A stretch of 64,000 nt of DNA from Beta vulgaris subsp. vulgaris (lineage: Eukaryota; Streptophyta; Magnoliopsida; Caryophyllales; Amaranthaceae): positions 16,898,109 to 16,962,108 of the forward strand of contig NC_079209.1 of the NCBI RefSeq assembly GCF_026745355.1, written 5' to 3'. The notes under the pieces are model-generated. The model was not told the DNA's origin. It did not search any database and saw only the letters and a program-made list of their open reading frames with translations. The position numbers and the translations under genes are program-made. Below are positions 34,955 to 46,584 of the stretch, piece by piece (the stretch's first letter is position 1; each line of letters starts with the position of its first letter).

Positions 34955-35030
34955 AGCTAATTTATTTGGTTAAAGTCTTGGGAGATGGTACCCACGACCC
35001 GGGATCAAATAATCCTATCTACATCCTGGT
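34955..35030 (+). repeat. Possible tRNA-derived SINE head
   Basis: GCTAATTTATTTGGTTAAAG resembles a pol III A box and GACCCGGGATCAAATAATCC a B box, about 35 bases apart. The phrase GGGAGATGGTACCCACGACC is common in plant SINEs. No poly(A) tail or target duplication was found, so this is tentative. Confidence 0.3.
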
Positions 35031-35132
35031 ACCTGTGGCTCCCTCTACTCCAAAAAAAGCCGCTTTAGAAAATAGACAGAGTTGTGCTGTTTGGTTTTCC
35101 TTATACTAGAAGAATTCGCTATCAGAAAGTAT

Positions 35133-35836
35133 CACTACTAGAAAAAGCGGTATTTCTCAGCGCTTTTTCCTTGAATTCGCGACACGAAAATGTGTTGAGA
35201 AAGTGATTCTCAACGCAACTAAAAAGCGTTGAGATTTTCTGCGTGGAACATTCTCAACGCATTATTGTGTTGAGAACATCAACGCAAAGCCGCGTCTAGC
35301 TTTGTCTTTCAATACCTTATCGCGTTGAGATTATCAACGCTTTCCTGTGCCTCAAAATATAATTTAGACGCAAATAAGCGTCTAGATTATTTTACCTCCA
35401 CGATTGAATTTTTGGAGCCAAAACAACTCTTAACATGAATAAGTGTCGAGATTTAGCCTGGAAAAAACATTTACAAATAATAGATGCATGCGTTTATGAT
35501 CAGTAATAATAACCACTAGACATACTAAGTTTAAGGTATAATGTTCAAAAATAGAACATTTAATTGGATATGGATCATATATAATATATTATAAGCAGTT
35601 TTCCAATAAACAAAAATTAAAAAGGTAGAAATTAATTACCAATATATAATATATATTATATATTAATTAACTTAATACACACTAAAAATATACTGTTCAC
35701 AAATAAATTAAGTCAAGTAGATAATTTCTACTATCAACTTCTTCAAACCTTACAATAAAAAGCATAAGAAAAGAAATGTCTTTCACTAAAGTGTTGAGAC
35801 AATTGTATTGAAAAAAATACTCTATTTCTAGTAGTG
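35133..35836. mobile_element. Short non-autonomous CACTA element
   Basis: Starts CACTACTAGAAAAAGCGG and ends TATTTCTAGTAGTG. Subterminal regions are full of inverted CTCAACGC/GCGTTGAG words, the usual transposase-binding architecture. 704 bp, no transposase. A 3-bp target duplication is not clear (TAT against AAT). Confidence 0.75.
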
Positions 35837-36387
35837 AATTAATGATGTTTCCTGTAAAAATTGATATATAGTGGGGTGAGTTTAAATCGAGGCTCGGGTT
35901 AGGATGTCGAAGACTCTGTGTATGTTCTTAAAATGCAAGAGCCCTTAAATCGTTAGATTGGAATGCAATAATAGATGAGGGAAAGAGGTCCCCTCGATTT
36001 CAAATAATTTAGTTTTTTGCAAAAAAAAAAAAAAATGTTGCTGAAAATTAAAATTAAAATATGGATTTAGGAAAAATTTGTATTCAATGTAAAGCAGTAA
36101 TGGCTATGGTGGGAAATAATGAGAGAAGATGAATAGATGATAAGAGATGGAATAAGATGAAAAAGGAGGGACGATGAAAATGAAAGAAGGAAACATGCAT
36201 GGCCATTGACTTGTCTATAGAACTGAGAAATACTACATTAGGCTTGATAAAAACTGCAAGCATTAAACGCTTCTCAAAAACACCTCACTAAGATTCGCCT
36301 CCTTGAATTCCAACATTTTCGGCCCGTTCACTTATTGTTCCAAATCAATTTTTCTCCTTTAATATCATAACAACAAGAACACATGTA

Positions 36388-36645
36388 CTCCCTCCATTTC
36401 ATTTTAATTGTTACACTTATCCTTTTCACGCATGCCAATGTAAAACTTTGACGATATGTATCTCTAGTTTTGTATTTATAAAAATTATAAAATGTACATA
36501 TTAATAAAATACATACTAAGACGAATCTACAAGATCCCATATGACTATGTTTTTATTTACGTATAAATCAAAAACGAGGGTCAAAATGCAATTTGTGAAT
36601 AGTGTGAAATGTCAAAATGTAACAATTAATATGAAATGGAGAGAG
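36388..36645. mobile_element. Stowaway MITE
   Basis: Inverted ends CTCCCTCCATTTCATTTTAA and the complement of CTCTCTCCATTTCATATTAA, flanked by TA (36386-36387 and 36646-36647). 258 bp. A lone matching end (AAATGGAGGGAG then TA) at about 36873-36886 is a remnant of another copy. Confidence 0.85.
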
Positions 36646-36979
36646 TAATATTTTTAAACCCTTAATTTTTGGCGGCCCTGAGAAGTCGTGCTTGGCGCGT
36701 CAACTGAGCCCCGCTGGGCTCTAGATATGCTGAGTGTAGGTAGATTTGTCCTTTGGACATACATCTAAAGAAGGAATGTTAGATAAAAATAAAGAGATAT
36801 TGTAAGCTAAGAATCATGTTATCTTAAGAACAATTCTTATGTGACAATTCAAAATGAAAAAGAGATAAAATAAAATGGAGGGAGTATGAGGAAATGTTAT
36901 AAAACATTGCCATGAAAGAGTTTTTGTCAAGAACAATCAACGATCATTTAATTTTTGGTATATGAAAATGAACAAAGTA

Positions 36980-37108
36980 TATATTCATTATATGGAAATT
37001 CTTCTGTACTAAAGCGGAGATTCTAGCAGTTTAATTTGAAGGTTTATTGTTGGCTTGGCTGAATGAGTATAAATGGGAGCAAGTATCGGTAGATTCGAAA
37101 GTTATGCT
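36980..37108 (+). pseudogene. RNase H-like (RVT_3) remnant, part 1
   Basis: One frame reads KAEILAV, a stop, then FEGLLLAWLNEYKW and VSVDSKVM. This is the middle of the RNase H-like domain found in many plant non-LTR-derived genes. It stops at the target duplication GCT of the outer CACTA and resumes after 45294. Two stops or shifts exclude a working enzyme. Confidence 0.7.
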
Positions 37109-37351
37109 CACTAGTGGAAAAAGGGAAAGGGCTGCGGTGCGAGGACTGCGGTTTATTGAAAACTGTAACCCTTAATATGAAGGGATGTAGTTAACCCTAA
37201 ATTAACCGCATCCCTTTAAGATAAAGGGTTGCGATTTTTGGACTAGCCGCAGTCCTTTAAGATATAGGGCTGCAGTTTTGGGCTAATCGCAACCCTTGAG
37301 CGGCCCAAATATGAACTCAATCTATCCACATTCCACACGCTATTCTCATTC

Positions 37352-37378
37352 CTCTCTCTCTCTCTCTCTCTTTCTCTC

Positions 37379-37458
<80 letters not shown>
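37352..37458 (+). repeat. (CT)n microsatellite
   Basis: Long CT dinucleotide run with a few interruptions in the left arm of the outer CACTA. Confidence 0.9.
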
Positions 37459-37460
<2 letters not shown>

Positions 37461-37503
37461 TACCAGCTACAATGGAAGATTGAAAGCCTCCTCCTCGTCG
37501 GTG

Positions 37504-37641
37504 ATGACATTGGGTAAACTCAGATCCTGCGTTCAGTCCGCCATTTGTAGTGGTCGTTCATCCGATCTTCTCAAGCGCTCCTTCTCTTTTCCTCTCATCA
37601 CGACGATGATTGTACAACTCTCTCTCTCTTTTTCTCTGTCG
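37504..37641 (+). pseudogene. Possible captured host exon in outer CACTA
   Basis: An ATG at 37504 opens about 45 codons rich in Ser, Arg and Leu and poor in acids (LRSCVQSAICSGRSSDLL, KRSFSFPL). It resembles a mitochondrial or plastid targeting peptide and is preceded by a CT-rich leader. A plant-like donor (GTAAGAATTT) overlaps the stop at about 37640. Origin from a host gene is inference; I do not recognise the gene. Confidence 0.35.
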
Positions 37642-38387
37642 TAAGAATTTAATTATGCGATTTTTATTCTGTAGCTTTGATTTGAATTCCGTTTAACAAT
37701 ATTTTAACATCTGAACCGCATTTCATTTTGTTCGGTTATTCACTTAATCATATTAGGGTTTCATTATTTTTCGGATTCATTAGCTATTGTCTTGTTTGAT
37801 TGAGCATCTTTGCTGACACAAATTAGTATCCCTATAATTAGTAGTGGTCGTTCTTCACTAAAAACAAGTAAAGGTAGGGCTCGAATTTGTTTGCTTTTTC
37901 TTTTTCGATTTCTGATTGGTTCTGTTCGAAAACTCAAACCCTAGGATTTGAATTATATAATTGGCATTTTGATTTAGTATTGATATTGCTTAGTGCCTTA
38001 CTTATATGAATTTTCTTATTGGTTGATTATAAGGTGCTTCTGGATTTTGAGTAAAAGGTGGCTAGATAAAAATTAAAGCAACCAAAATATAACGTAGAAT
38101 GGAAAATGTGGGACATACGATTTAGATTATGTGTTGCTTATAGGGAGTAGCACTAGTGAAAAAAAGCCCATCTAATGCAGTCAAAATCGGGCTTACTAAT
38201 GAGGTCTTGGTCCGCATCAGGTGGGCTCATAGCAGATCCCATTTATTTAGTGATCCGATCCAAAACCGGATCACTAAATGATTTACTGATGTGTTCTGAA
38301 GGAAAACCGCATCAATTAATCACATTAACTGATGCGATTTTCACCTAAAAACCGCATCAGTAAGGTTCAAATTCATGTAAAAAAAAA

Positions 38388-38425
<38 letters not shown>

Positions 38426-38845
38426 ATTTTTTGTGAAAAACTACCTTATAAGTTCAGTTTTTTGCGAAAAACTACCTAATAAAAAAAAAGTTGTGAAAAA
38501 CTACCTAGTAAATTTTTTTTGTTGTAAAAGGCTACCTTACACCGAAAATGGGGAGTTGACTCAGATTTTCGGCGTTGACCAAGTGACATGAGTTGCACAT
38601 GTATTTTAAAAAACCCTAATTTAATATTTTTCCCAAATTTAATTTTCCCAATTTTAACCCCTTTCTCACCTACTTCTTTGCTGCTCTTCAATTACTTCGT
38701 CATTACTCGCTTGAAGGAAATCTTTGAATCATTGAGTGGGGATTATTAATTAAGATTGTAAGTTTGTCTTTTTCTCTTTTACCAACAAACTTGTTTCTGT
38801 TTTCTTCTTCTTTTCGTTTTTTGTGATTTTTTTTTGTCTTTTTCA

Positions 38846-41800
38846 ATGGCTAAAGGTGGCTTTAGAGTTGGAAAGAAACCAAGCGTTAGCAAGTTCCAAA
38901 TAGTCACAAGGCCCTGGTAATTGCAATAAATTAGATTAAGTGTTTGATTATTTTATTGCTTTATTAATTTTAAATTATTATTGCAATTTTAAAAACCTAG
39001 GTAAGTTGCAGTTTCTTAGGCGTGTAATTTTTGTTTGTTTTGCATCAGGTTTGATGGTGGAACAACCATAGATTATCCATGGTATAGATTAATGTCTCCT
39101 ATTAACATAAATCTGTATTATGATGGAAAATTTGTGACAAACTCAAAGAAAAAAACAACTTCTTATGTACCAGGGTCTGGAAGTTACTATGGCATTAGTT
39201 TGCACCCTAATGTTGAAGAAGTTTGTTACTTTGAGTTTGCAGATTGGATTAAAAATGGATTAAAATTCAAGAATGTTGGAAAATTTTGGTTTAAAAAAAA
39301 AGGATGCACACTATTTAATGGTAGGAAGGAAATAAAGGGTGATGCTGATATCCCTGAATTTCTAGAAGCTCCTGAAAAAAGTGGACGCTACAATTTATAT
39401 GTCACTCACAATGAAGATGGGGAAAGTGTGGATGGTGATGATCAGGTTGGGGGGGTCATAAAGTGGGTTAATGGAGCACATTTTTGAGGGTCAGTCAGCA
39501 AAGGGTCCACTTAATAAAGTAGATTCCAGCCATATACCCTCTCATAACCCTAGTTCTAAAAATACCAACCACATAAACTCACATAAACCTCCACCTTCAT
39601 ATGTTCCTAGCTCAAAACTGTCAAAAAAACAACCTTATAGTAGGTCAAATATAACCCTAGATCTGCTAAATGGAAGAAGTTTGCTAATGAGTATCCATTT
39701 GTAGAAGGTGAGGGTGGATCAACAAAGGGTGGGTCAACAAATGGTGATATTGGGTCAGTTGATGGTTTTGATAAGGATGATAGTGATTTAGTATTAAGTG
39801 ATGGGGATTATGAGGATGAGAGTGATGATGATATATTTGCTGAGCTCAAAACTGTCAAAAAAACAACCTTATAGTAGGTCAAATATAACCCCTAGATCTA
39901 CTAAATGGAAGAAGTTTGCTAATGAGTATCCATTTGTAGAAGGTGAGGGTGGATCAACAAAGGATGGGTCAATAAATGGTGATATTGGGTCAGTTGATGG
40001 TTTTGATAAGGATGAAGTGATTTAGTATTAAGTGATGGGGATTATGAGGATGAGAGTGATGATGATATATTAGCTGAGAATGTGGATGAGGGCATAATGA
40101 AAGTGTAACTAGGAACTTGGGTGGAAATAGTGGTCAACAAAAGACAATTGATCATGTTGAAGAAGAAGAAATAAACATTGAGTTGGCTAGTGATGAGGAT
40201 TGAATGAATCTGATGATGAAGTACGCAGCTTGCCTGATTCCGATGATGAGCAAGGGGTACATTATCTAGTTTTTAACCCTACAGTAGACTTCAAAGGTAA
40301 GATCAAGTTGTATTTAGGTTTGAAATTTCCATCTAGTGCAATATTCAAGAAGGCATTGAGGTACCATGCCATTGACAGCCAATACAAGTACTACTTTTTG
40401 CACAATGGTAGCAAGAGAGTGAGTGTTTATTGTGTGAATAGGTGTGGTTGTGAGTGGAAGAAAAATAAAAGGGTTAAATGCACTTGTAAAGAAAAGAAAA
40501 AAATGTAGGTTCAAGGTTCATTGCACAAAGGTTAAAGGCGAGGCTACGTTCCAAATCAAAAGTCTGAGGTTAGAACACAATTGAGGCAGACAACACCAAA
40601 ACAACAAAGTTACTTCAGAATATTTGGCTGAGAGATTTTTGGATGAATGGAGAGATACACCATCTTGGAAGCTAGTTGACTTTATGCAAAGAGCAAGGAG
40701 GGTAACTGGTGTTGAAATTGGATATTATAAGTGATATTATCAGGCAAATTGCAATGAAGATGATTCATGGAGATGCAAGTGAACAATATGAGAGGGTATG
40801 GGACTATGCTGAGGCAATAAGAAAGTATAACCCTGGTTCTACAGCTGTGGTGAAGATAGTAGACACTGAAACCCCATCTCCTTGTTTCCAAAGAATGTAC
40901 ATATGCATGCAACCTTGTAAGAAAGGCTTCTTGGCAGGTTGTAGACCCATAATTGGGGTTGATGGTTGCCATTTGAGAGGGCCACATCCTGGAATATGCC
41001 TCACTGCAGTGGCTAAGTATGGAAATAATATTTTTCCAGTTGCTTGGGCCATCGTTGAAGTAGAAAATGGTGAAACTTGGGCATGGTTCTTGGATCTTCT
41101 CGTGAAGGATATTCAAAGTGTAGCAGATTTCGTGACTTGGGTTAGGGAAGGCAATCCCTCGGATATCACTTACATGTCTGACAGACAAAAGGTAAATTGT
41201 AACTTCCTACCAAATGTTTAATGTTGTTTAATTTGCCTGATTTTTATACGTAACTCAATTACCGTAGTTTTTTTCCAGGGTTTATTGGAGGCCTTTAGTG
41301 TGGTTGTCCCAAATGCAGAGGTATGTATGGCACATATGGGCCAACTTCAAAAGATCCTTCCCTGGAGAGTTATATAGACAATCATTCTGAAAAGCAGCAA
41401 GAGCATCAACTAAGGTACATATATATTTTTGATGTATTGATTGTTAATGTAGCGAGTATTGTATATGTTACTGAAACATGTGTTTAATTTTATATCAGTG
41501 GCATTTGATTCTCAAATGGAGTCTATCAAGATGTTGTCACCTGAAGCACACAAATATCTTACTAATATTCCAGCTTGTCATTGGAGTAGGCATGCTTTTG
41601 CAACTAAGTCCAAGTCTGGTATGTTGCTTTATAATGCATGTGAGAGTTTTAATGGTGTACTGAGGGAGGCTAGAACAAAACCTATCTTATCCATGATGGA
41701 ATGGATAAGAAGGTATGTTATGAAGAGGTGTAATGCAAAGAGAAATGGTTTAAAGAAATTTGAGGGTATAATTATGCCTTCCGTTGTGAAAATGATAGAT

Positions 41801-42340
41801 AAGGCCAGTGAGCAAGTGAGAAATTGTGATGTTGCTCAAGCTGATGTACTTGACTTTGAGGTGGATCATTTGTCAACTGGAGAGACATATGTAGTGAATT
41901 TAATTAAGAAGACGTGTGGTTGTTACAAGTGGGATTTGCAAGGCATCCCTTGCTAACATGCTTTAGCATGCATAGTGAGGCAGAGGCTTAATATAGAAGA
42001 TTTTGTGCATGAGGCATATCATGTGTCAACTTACTCTAAGACTTAGGGTCCTTCTTTTCACCCTATGCCAGGACAGGATCAATAGCCTAAAACCAACCTC
42101 CCAAAACCTTTACCCCCACCTTATAGAAAGATGTCAGGTAGGCCTAAGCTAAAAAAAAGAATCAAAGAACCAGGTGAAGGAGAGGAGAGCCAATTGGTGA
42201 TCAGGATCAAGAAGCAAAATAAATGTACCAATTGTGGTGGATTAGGCCACAACAAGAGGACATGCAAAAATCCAACAAAGCCACCATCAACTGATCCAAA
42301 TATAAAAGGCGGAAGGCCAAAGAAACAAAGACATACATAG
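38846..42340 (+). pseudogene. MuDR-type transposase, multi-exon, broken
   Basis: A likely first exon starts at 38846 (MAKGGFRVGKKPSVSKFQ), donor at 38917, acceptor at 39048. Exon 2 to 39487 matches the N-terminal PB1-like region of plant MuDR proteins (FDGGTTIDYPWYRL). The DNA-binding domain of the DBD_Tnp_Mut family is at 40200-40508 (FNPTVDFKGKIKLYLGLKF, CVNRCGCEWK). The catalytic MULE domain at 40709-41188 contains IGVDGCHLRG. An intron (41192-41278, GTAAATTG to TTCCAG) leads to GLLEAFSVVVPNAE. The SWIM zinc finger at about 41915-41965 (CGCYKWDLQGIPC, stop, HA) has a stop before its histidine. A CCHC knuckle is at about 42220-42260 (CTNCGGLGHNKRTC). Stops and shifts exclude function. Confidence 0.85.
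39611..40076 (+). repeat. 234-bp tandem duplication inside the transposase gene
   Basis: 39611-39844 and 39845-40076 are near-identical direct copies (start CTCAAAACTGTCAAAAAAAC), differing at a few bases and small indels. 234 is a multiple of three, so the duplication alone kept the frame; later indels broke it. Confidence 0.9.
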
Positions 42341-43516
42341 GTGAAGCAGTCTTCTGACAAGCAGTATTTCAACTGCCTCTACTGTATAACAACCAGTAGT
42401 AGTACAAACACATAATCAAGTACAACAACCTACAGCAACATCTCAAGCCAAGCAAGCACTTCTATTAATCCTTCATGCATTTTCCAAATAAGTATTACTG
42501 ACAGTTAGTAGCTTAGTTTTTTCCTAGCTTTCTATTAACTCTTATGTTATTACAAGTACGAATATCCTCATGTATGGTTCAAAAGGAAGTTTTTTTTGTT
42601 GATGATGTTGATTTTCCTTGGTATTGCATTGAAGTACTAATTAAACACAAGAAAGTAATGCAATACATAGCTCAATTTGACAAAAATTTAACACTTACAT
42701 TTCTCATAAAAGATGAAGATTAGACTAGTACATTAAATCTCCCATTACAAGAGCAATCCTAGCTAAATAAGGGGGACCCGTCATCTACATTGGCGAATGG
42801 GTCATACACTCATACATAGGTGAACTTGGATATGTGCATCCAGGTACAGGGTTCAAATTGCAGCGATCACCCTGCATGAGATGGGTTGATTATCAGCTGA
42901 AATTAAAATTTTATTTTCGTACGAAATAAGGCTAAGAAATAAACTGCTACTTACATACTCCACAATCAGATTCACGATGATGGCGCATCTTCTTCTTTGC
43001 CTTTAACTAATTTTTTGTAAGATCTAATTTTTTGTAAGATCTAAAATCACAAGAAGCTAGATAATGGAGAAAGGAAAATAGAAAGTGAATGAAGAGCCTG
43101 CACAACAATTTGAAAATGATGAAGCAAAAATTAAGAAAAAGAACGAAGATGAAATAGAAAGACATGAAATTAGATACTATTTTAGATGAAAAAGAAAGAG
43201 GAAAAGACAAGTTTACATACCTTAGCTTTCAGTTAATGTATTCAATGATTCAAAGAAATTTTGCAAGGGAGTAATGTCAAAATAATGGAAAACCCGCTGA
43301 GAAGTAGGTGAGAGAGGGGATTAAAATTAAATTTGGGGAAAATGTTAAATTAGGGATTCTTTAAAAGTACATGTGCAACTCATGTGACTTGGTCAACGTC
43401 GGAAATCTGAGTTAACTCCCCAATTTCGGTATAAGGTAGTCTTTTACAACAAAAAAAATTTATTAGGTAGTTTTTCACAACATTTTTTTTATTAGGTAGT
43501 TTTTCGCAAAAAATCC

Positions 43517-43583
43517 ATATATATACATATATATACATATTAATATATATATATATATATAATATATATTATATATATATATA

Positions 43584-43620
<37 letters not shown>
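43517..43620. repeat. TA-rich microsatellite flanking the Mutator-like element
   Basis: Interrupted TA dinucleotide run, continuous with 38393-38423 before the insertion; the target was a TA microsatellite in the inner CACTA. Confidence 0.8.
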
Positions 43621-43624
<4 letters not shown>

Positions 43625-45297
43625 TATACATAGAAATAATCCAAAATTATACAAAATACATAGAAAATTAGCTACATATATACAGAAAATTATATGAAAA
43701 CTAAACATAAATACATAAAAACAACATTTCAACATAAAAATACAGAAAATTATACAAATATACAAAAATTACAAATTAACATATATACAGAATTAATATA
43801 TGTACAGAAAATTACAATACATATCCAAAACCAACAGCTAAAAAAACCCAAAATAAAGCGAATATTAAGAGCCTAGAAACGATAAAGCAAAATTAAGAAT
43901 CCGAAAATTATAAGAAAACGAAAGCTAAACAAATCGAAAAAAAATGACAACCCAAAAAACCAAAATAAAAACATACATCCAAACTAAGATCAAAAAACTA
44001 AATCACAAATAAAACGAAAAAATCTGGTAAAAAAACGAAGAAATCTGGTAAAAAAAACGAAAAAACGAAGAAATCTGGTAAAAAAACGAACAAACAAAAA
44101 AATCTGCTAAAAAAATCGAAAAAATCTAGTAAAAAAACCAAAAAAACGGAGAAAAAAACAACATCTACAAGCTGATCCGAAAACTAAATCCCACTAAAAC
44201 TTCGTCACTTCATTTCTTCATTTCGCTCTTCATTTCGTTCTTCGTTTCTTCATTCCCCATTTTCGTGCTTCGTTTCTTCGGTCTTCATTTTCTGATTTTT
44301 CTTCATTCATCGTTCTTCGTTTCTTTGTTTCATGAAAAAGCAGAGAGGAGAGAGAGAGCTAAGGTGTTGTGTGATACTTAGGGATGCATGATAGTTGAGA
44401 GGAAAGAGGAGAGAGGAGTAGAGAGCTGATGACGGCGTGGTGTGTGGGAGGAATAGAGAGGATGGAGAGATGGGAGGGGAGGGAGATTAGGGTTTAATAC
44501 TTATGAGGGAGGAGAGAGAGTTTGGATCTGGAGGAGATTGAGGAGTGTTAGGGTTAGGAGTGAGGAGGGGAGTTAGTGTAGTGTTAGGAGGATGGGCTAT
44601 TTCGTTCTGGGCCATAATTCAGCATGTTGGGTCATAGTTTAGCTTGGGCCATAATTCAGTGTGCTGGGCTGAGCGAAAAAATAACGAAAATCTAATGCGG
44701 TCATCCAAACCGCATCGGATTTTTAAAAAAAAAACTGCGTCGGTTTATCTAATCTGATGCAGTCCATTGTGGATCGCATCAGATTTTACTCCCAACTTTT
44801 CCACCCATTATTAATATTGATTTTCGGATGTAGTTTTCAAAAAACGCATATGTTACTAAGTGACATATAAAGTTTTTTCCACTAGTGTAGTAATCTTATC
44901 ATCTTCGTTAATGCTTAATTTGGGATGTGAATAAAAGCGGAATGTGTTGATATTAGGAATATTTATTCTGGAACAATCTTTTAGGTCCCTCGGCTGAATT
45001 CATGGGCACAACCTTTGAAAGTTTTGTCAAATCAATGAATTTATGGTCCTGTTGTATGTGAGCATATATATTGTGATTGGGCCTAAATTTCATCATCCAC
45101 CTCCTACTAATGTGCCACGACCTGCCGCAATACCTACAACAGTTCTTAAGGGCTAAACCGTAGCCTTGGGAGTGAAGGACTGCGGTCAAAAAATTGCAAC
45201 CCTACCTAAGGGCTGCTTCGCCATGGGCTACGGGCCAAAAACGCAACCCTTAGAGCTATTTTGATCGTAGCCCTTGACTTTTTTTCCACTAGTGGCT

Positions 45298-45560
45298 TTG
45301 CTTATAAGTCCAAAAGGTCCCTCTTAATAACCCTTATGTTCATCTTAATCGATGCAACAATATTTTGATAGAGAGGGTGGGAGATTACCATTAGTCATTG
45401 TTATAGAGAGGCAAATCGGATGACGGATTGGCTGGCAAATCATGATGTTCTTCTTACTCAAGATCCGAAATTTTAAGGGCTATCCTGAAGAATCTTCATG
45501 CTATTTCATTAGAGGACATTGGAGGAGTTGCTTGGCAAAGGTAGTTCCGGCTAGGAAGCG
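45298..45560 (+). pseudogene. RNase H-like (RVT_3) remnant, part 2
   Basis: Continues 36980-37108 after the outer CACTA. YREANRMTDWLANHDV is encoded near 45400-45447, the C-terminal motif of RVT_3 RNase H-like domains, followed by LEDIGGVAW near 45515. Further shifts are present. The locus is cut again at 45560 by the SIRE element, and GVAYLVCLV follows at 55469. No intact frame. Confidence 0.75.
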
Positions 45561-46530
45561 TGATGTTCTTCTAAAAGATTTTGATAAAAACAAGTTTTTG
45601 AAAAGATTTTAATAAAAATCAGTTTTTGATAAAAACGAGCAGTTTTGAAAAAGATTTTAATAAAAATCAGATTTTAATAAAACGAATTTTTGAAAAAGAT
45701 TTTGATAAAAATTGTTTTTGATAAAACCGTGTTTTAAACAAAAAGATTTTTATAAAACAGAATTTCATTAAAACATGTTTTCAGATTTTCTAAAAGGATT
45801 TGGAAAAATACTTTTTAGATATAAGCAGACTTTGAGTTGAAAAAGAAAATCTATGAAGAAAACTTATCTTTTTTTGTTTAAAAGATAAAGATAGAAAAAG
45901 ATAAAGTTTTATCCCTTAAATCAAGGATTAAAAGATAAAGATATTTTTGAGTGATTTTCGTCCTAAACAAGTCTTATAAAAGGGAATCAGAATTCACTTT
46001 TAAATTTCACGTTTTCAGAGAGAAAAATCGAGTCTATTAAAAGCTGAAAACTATTTCCTCCGGCACTGAGCATAGCACTGAGCGAGTCAGATTTAAGTTA
46101 CTATTATACGATTGTAATTGTCCTCTACTTGCTTGACTAAGAAGCACAATTGAGGATCGTTCTCTTTCTGTAACTTTATCATTATAGAGAGTGTCAACAC
46201 TTAGAGTTAAGTGTTGGAGGTCACTACTAGGGTTAGTAGTGAGGGGAATCTTATTGTATCAAGAGTTTGATATTTTAGGTTCAAAGAAATAAAGAGTTTT
46301 ATTTCGTGTGGACGTAGATCTCAGAGGTGAGATTGAACAACGTTATATCTTGTTTGCGTATCAAATTTACATTACTTTAGTTTATTATTCGCAAAAACTT
46401 AAATTAGCGATTTTACGAGTGTTCGACACAATGCCAGGCACTGAGCCATAAAAGAGATTTTGCGAAAATCGATTAGATTCCACCACTCAATTCAACCCCC
46501 CCTTCTTGAGTGTCACCTTGTGTTCCAACA
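45561..46530 (+). repeat. SIRE 5' LTR, shortened
   Basis: 970 bp against 1373 bp for the 3' LTR. It lacks about 400 bases next to its start but keeps TG and the target duplication. TATA box TATAAAAG at 45975-45982. The first 200 bases are degenerate GATTTTGATAAAA repeats. Confidence 0.85.
45975..45982 (+). promoter_or_regulatory. TATA box of SIRE LTR
   Basis: TATAAAAG, conserved at 54878-54885 in the 3' LTR. Confidence 0.65.
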
Positions 46531-46532
46531 AG

Positions 46533-46544
46533 TGGTATCAGAGC
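46533..46544 (+). other. SIRE primer binding site
   Basis: TGGTATCAGAGC, two bases after the 5' LTR; complementary to initiator methionine tRNA. Confidence 0.9.
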
Positions 46545-46584
46545 AGGCTATTCTCGTAAGACTCACATCTAGAGAATAGAAATC

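Larger units (their letters stand above)
38424..43516 (+). mobile_element. Mutator-like element with decayed transposase
   Basis: A 5.1 kb element with long inverted repeats. The left starts GGATTTTTTGTGAAAAACTACC at 38424 and the right ends with the complement GGTAGTTTTTCGCAAAAAATCC at 43516. Similarity continues for about 300 bases, with small indels. The flanking 9 bp are ATATATATA on both sides, which fits a Mutator duplication but is weak evidence because the target is a TA microsatellite. It carries a MuDR-type transposase gene remnant on the plus strand. Confidence 0.9.
38151..44887. mobile_element. Inner CACTA element
   Basis: Ends CACTAGTGAAAAAAAGCCC at 38151 and TTTTTTCCACTAGTG at 44887, with target duplication TAG (38148-38150 and 44888-44890). 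Subterminal repeats are ACCGCATCAG/CTGATGCGGT, different from those of the outer element, so the two are separate families. Without the Mutator-like insertion it is about 1.6 kb. The right arm (43626-44600) is low complexity, with repeated AAATCTGGTAAAAAAACG words and a GA-rich stretch. No transposase. Confidence 0.9.
37109..45294. mobile_element. Outer CACTA element
   Basis: Ends CACTAGTGGAAAAAGGG at 37109 and TTTTTTTCCACTAGTG at 45294, with 3-bp target duplication GCT (37106-37108 and 45295-45297). Subterminal repeats are variants of GGGCTGCGG/CCGCAACCC. Its own sequence is only about 1.4 kb; the rest is the inner CACTA and its Mutator-like insertion. No transposase seen, so it needed a partner. 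The left arm has a long CT tract and a possible captured exon. Confidence 0.9.

Noticed and set aside
37296..37517. 73-codon ORF across the CT microsatellite
   Set aside because: Serine-leucine repeat translation of (CT)n, not a gene.
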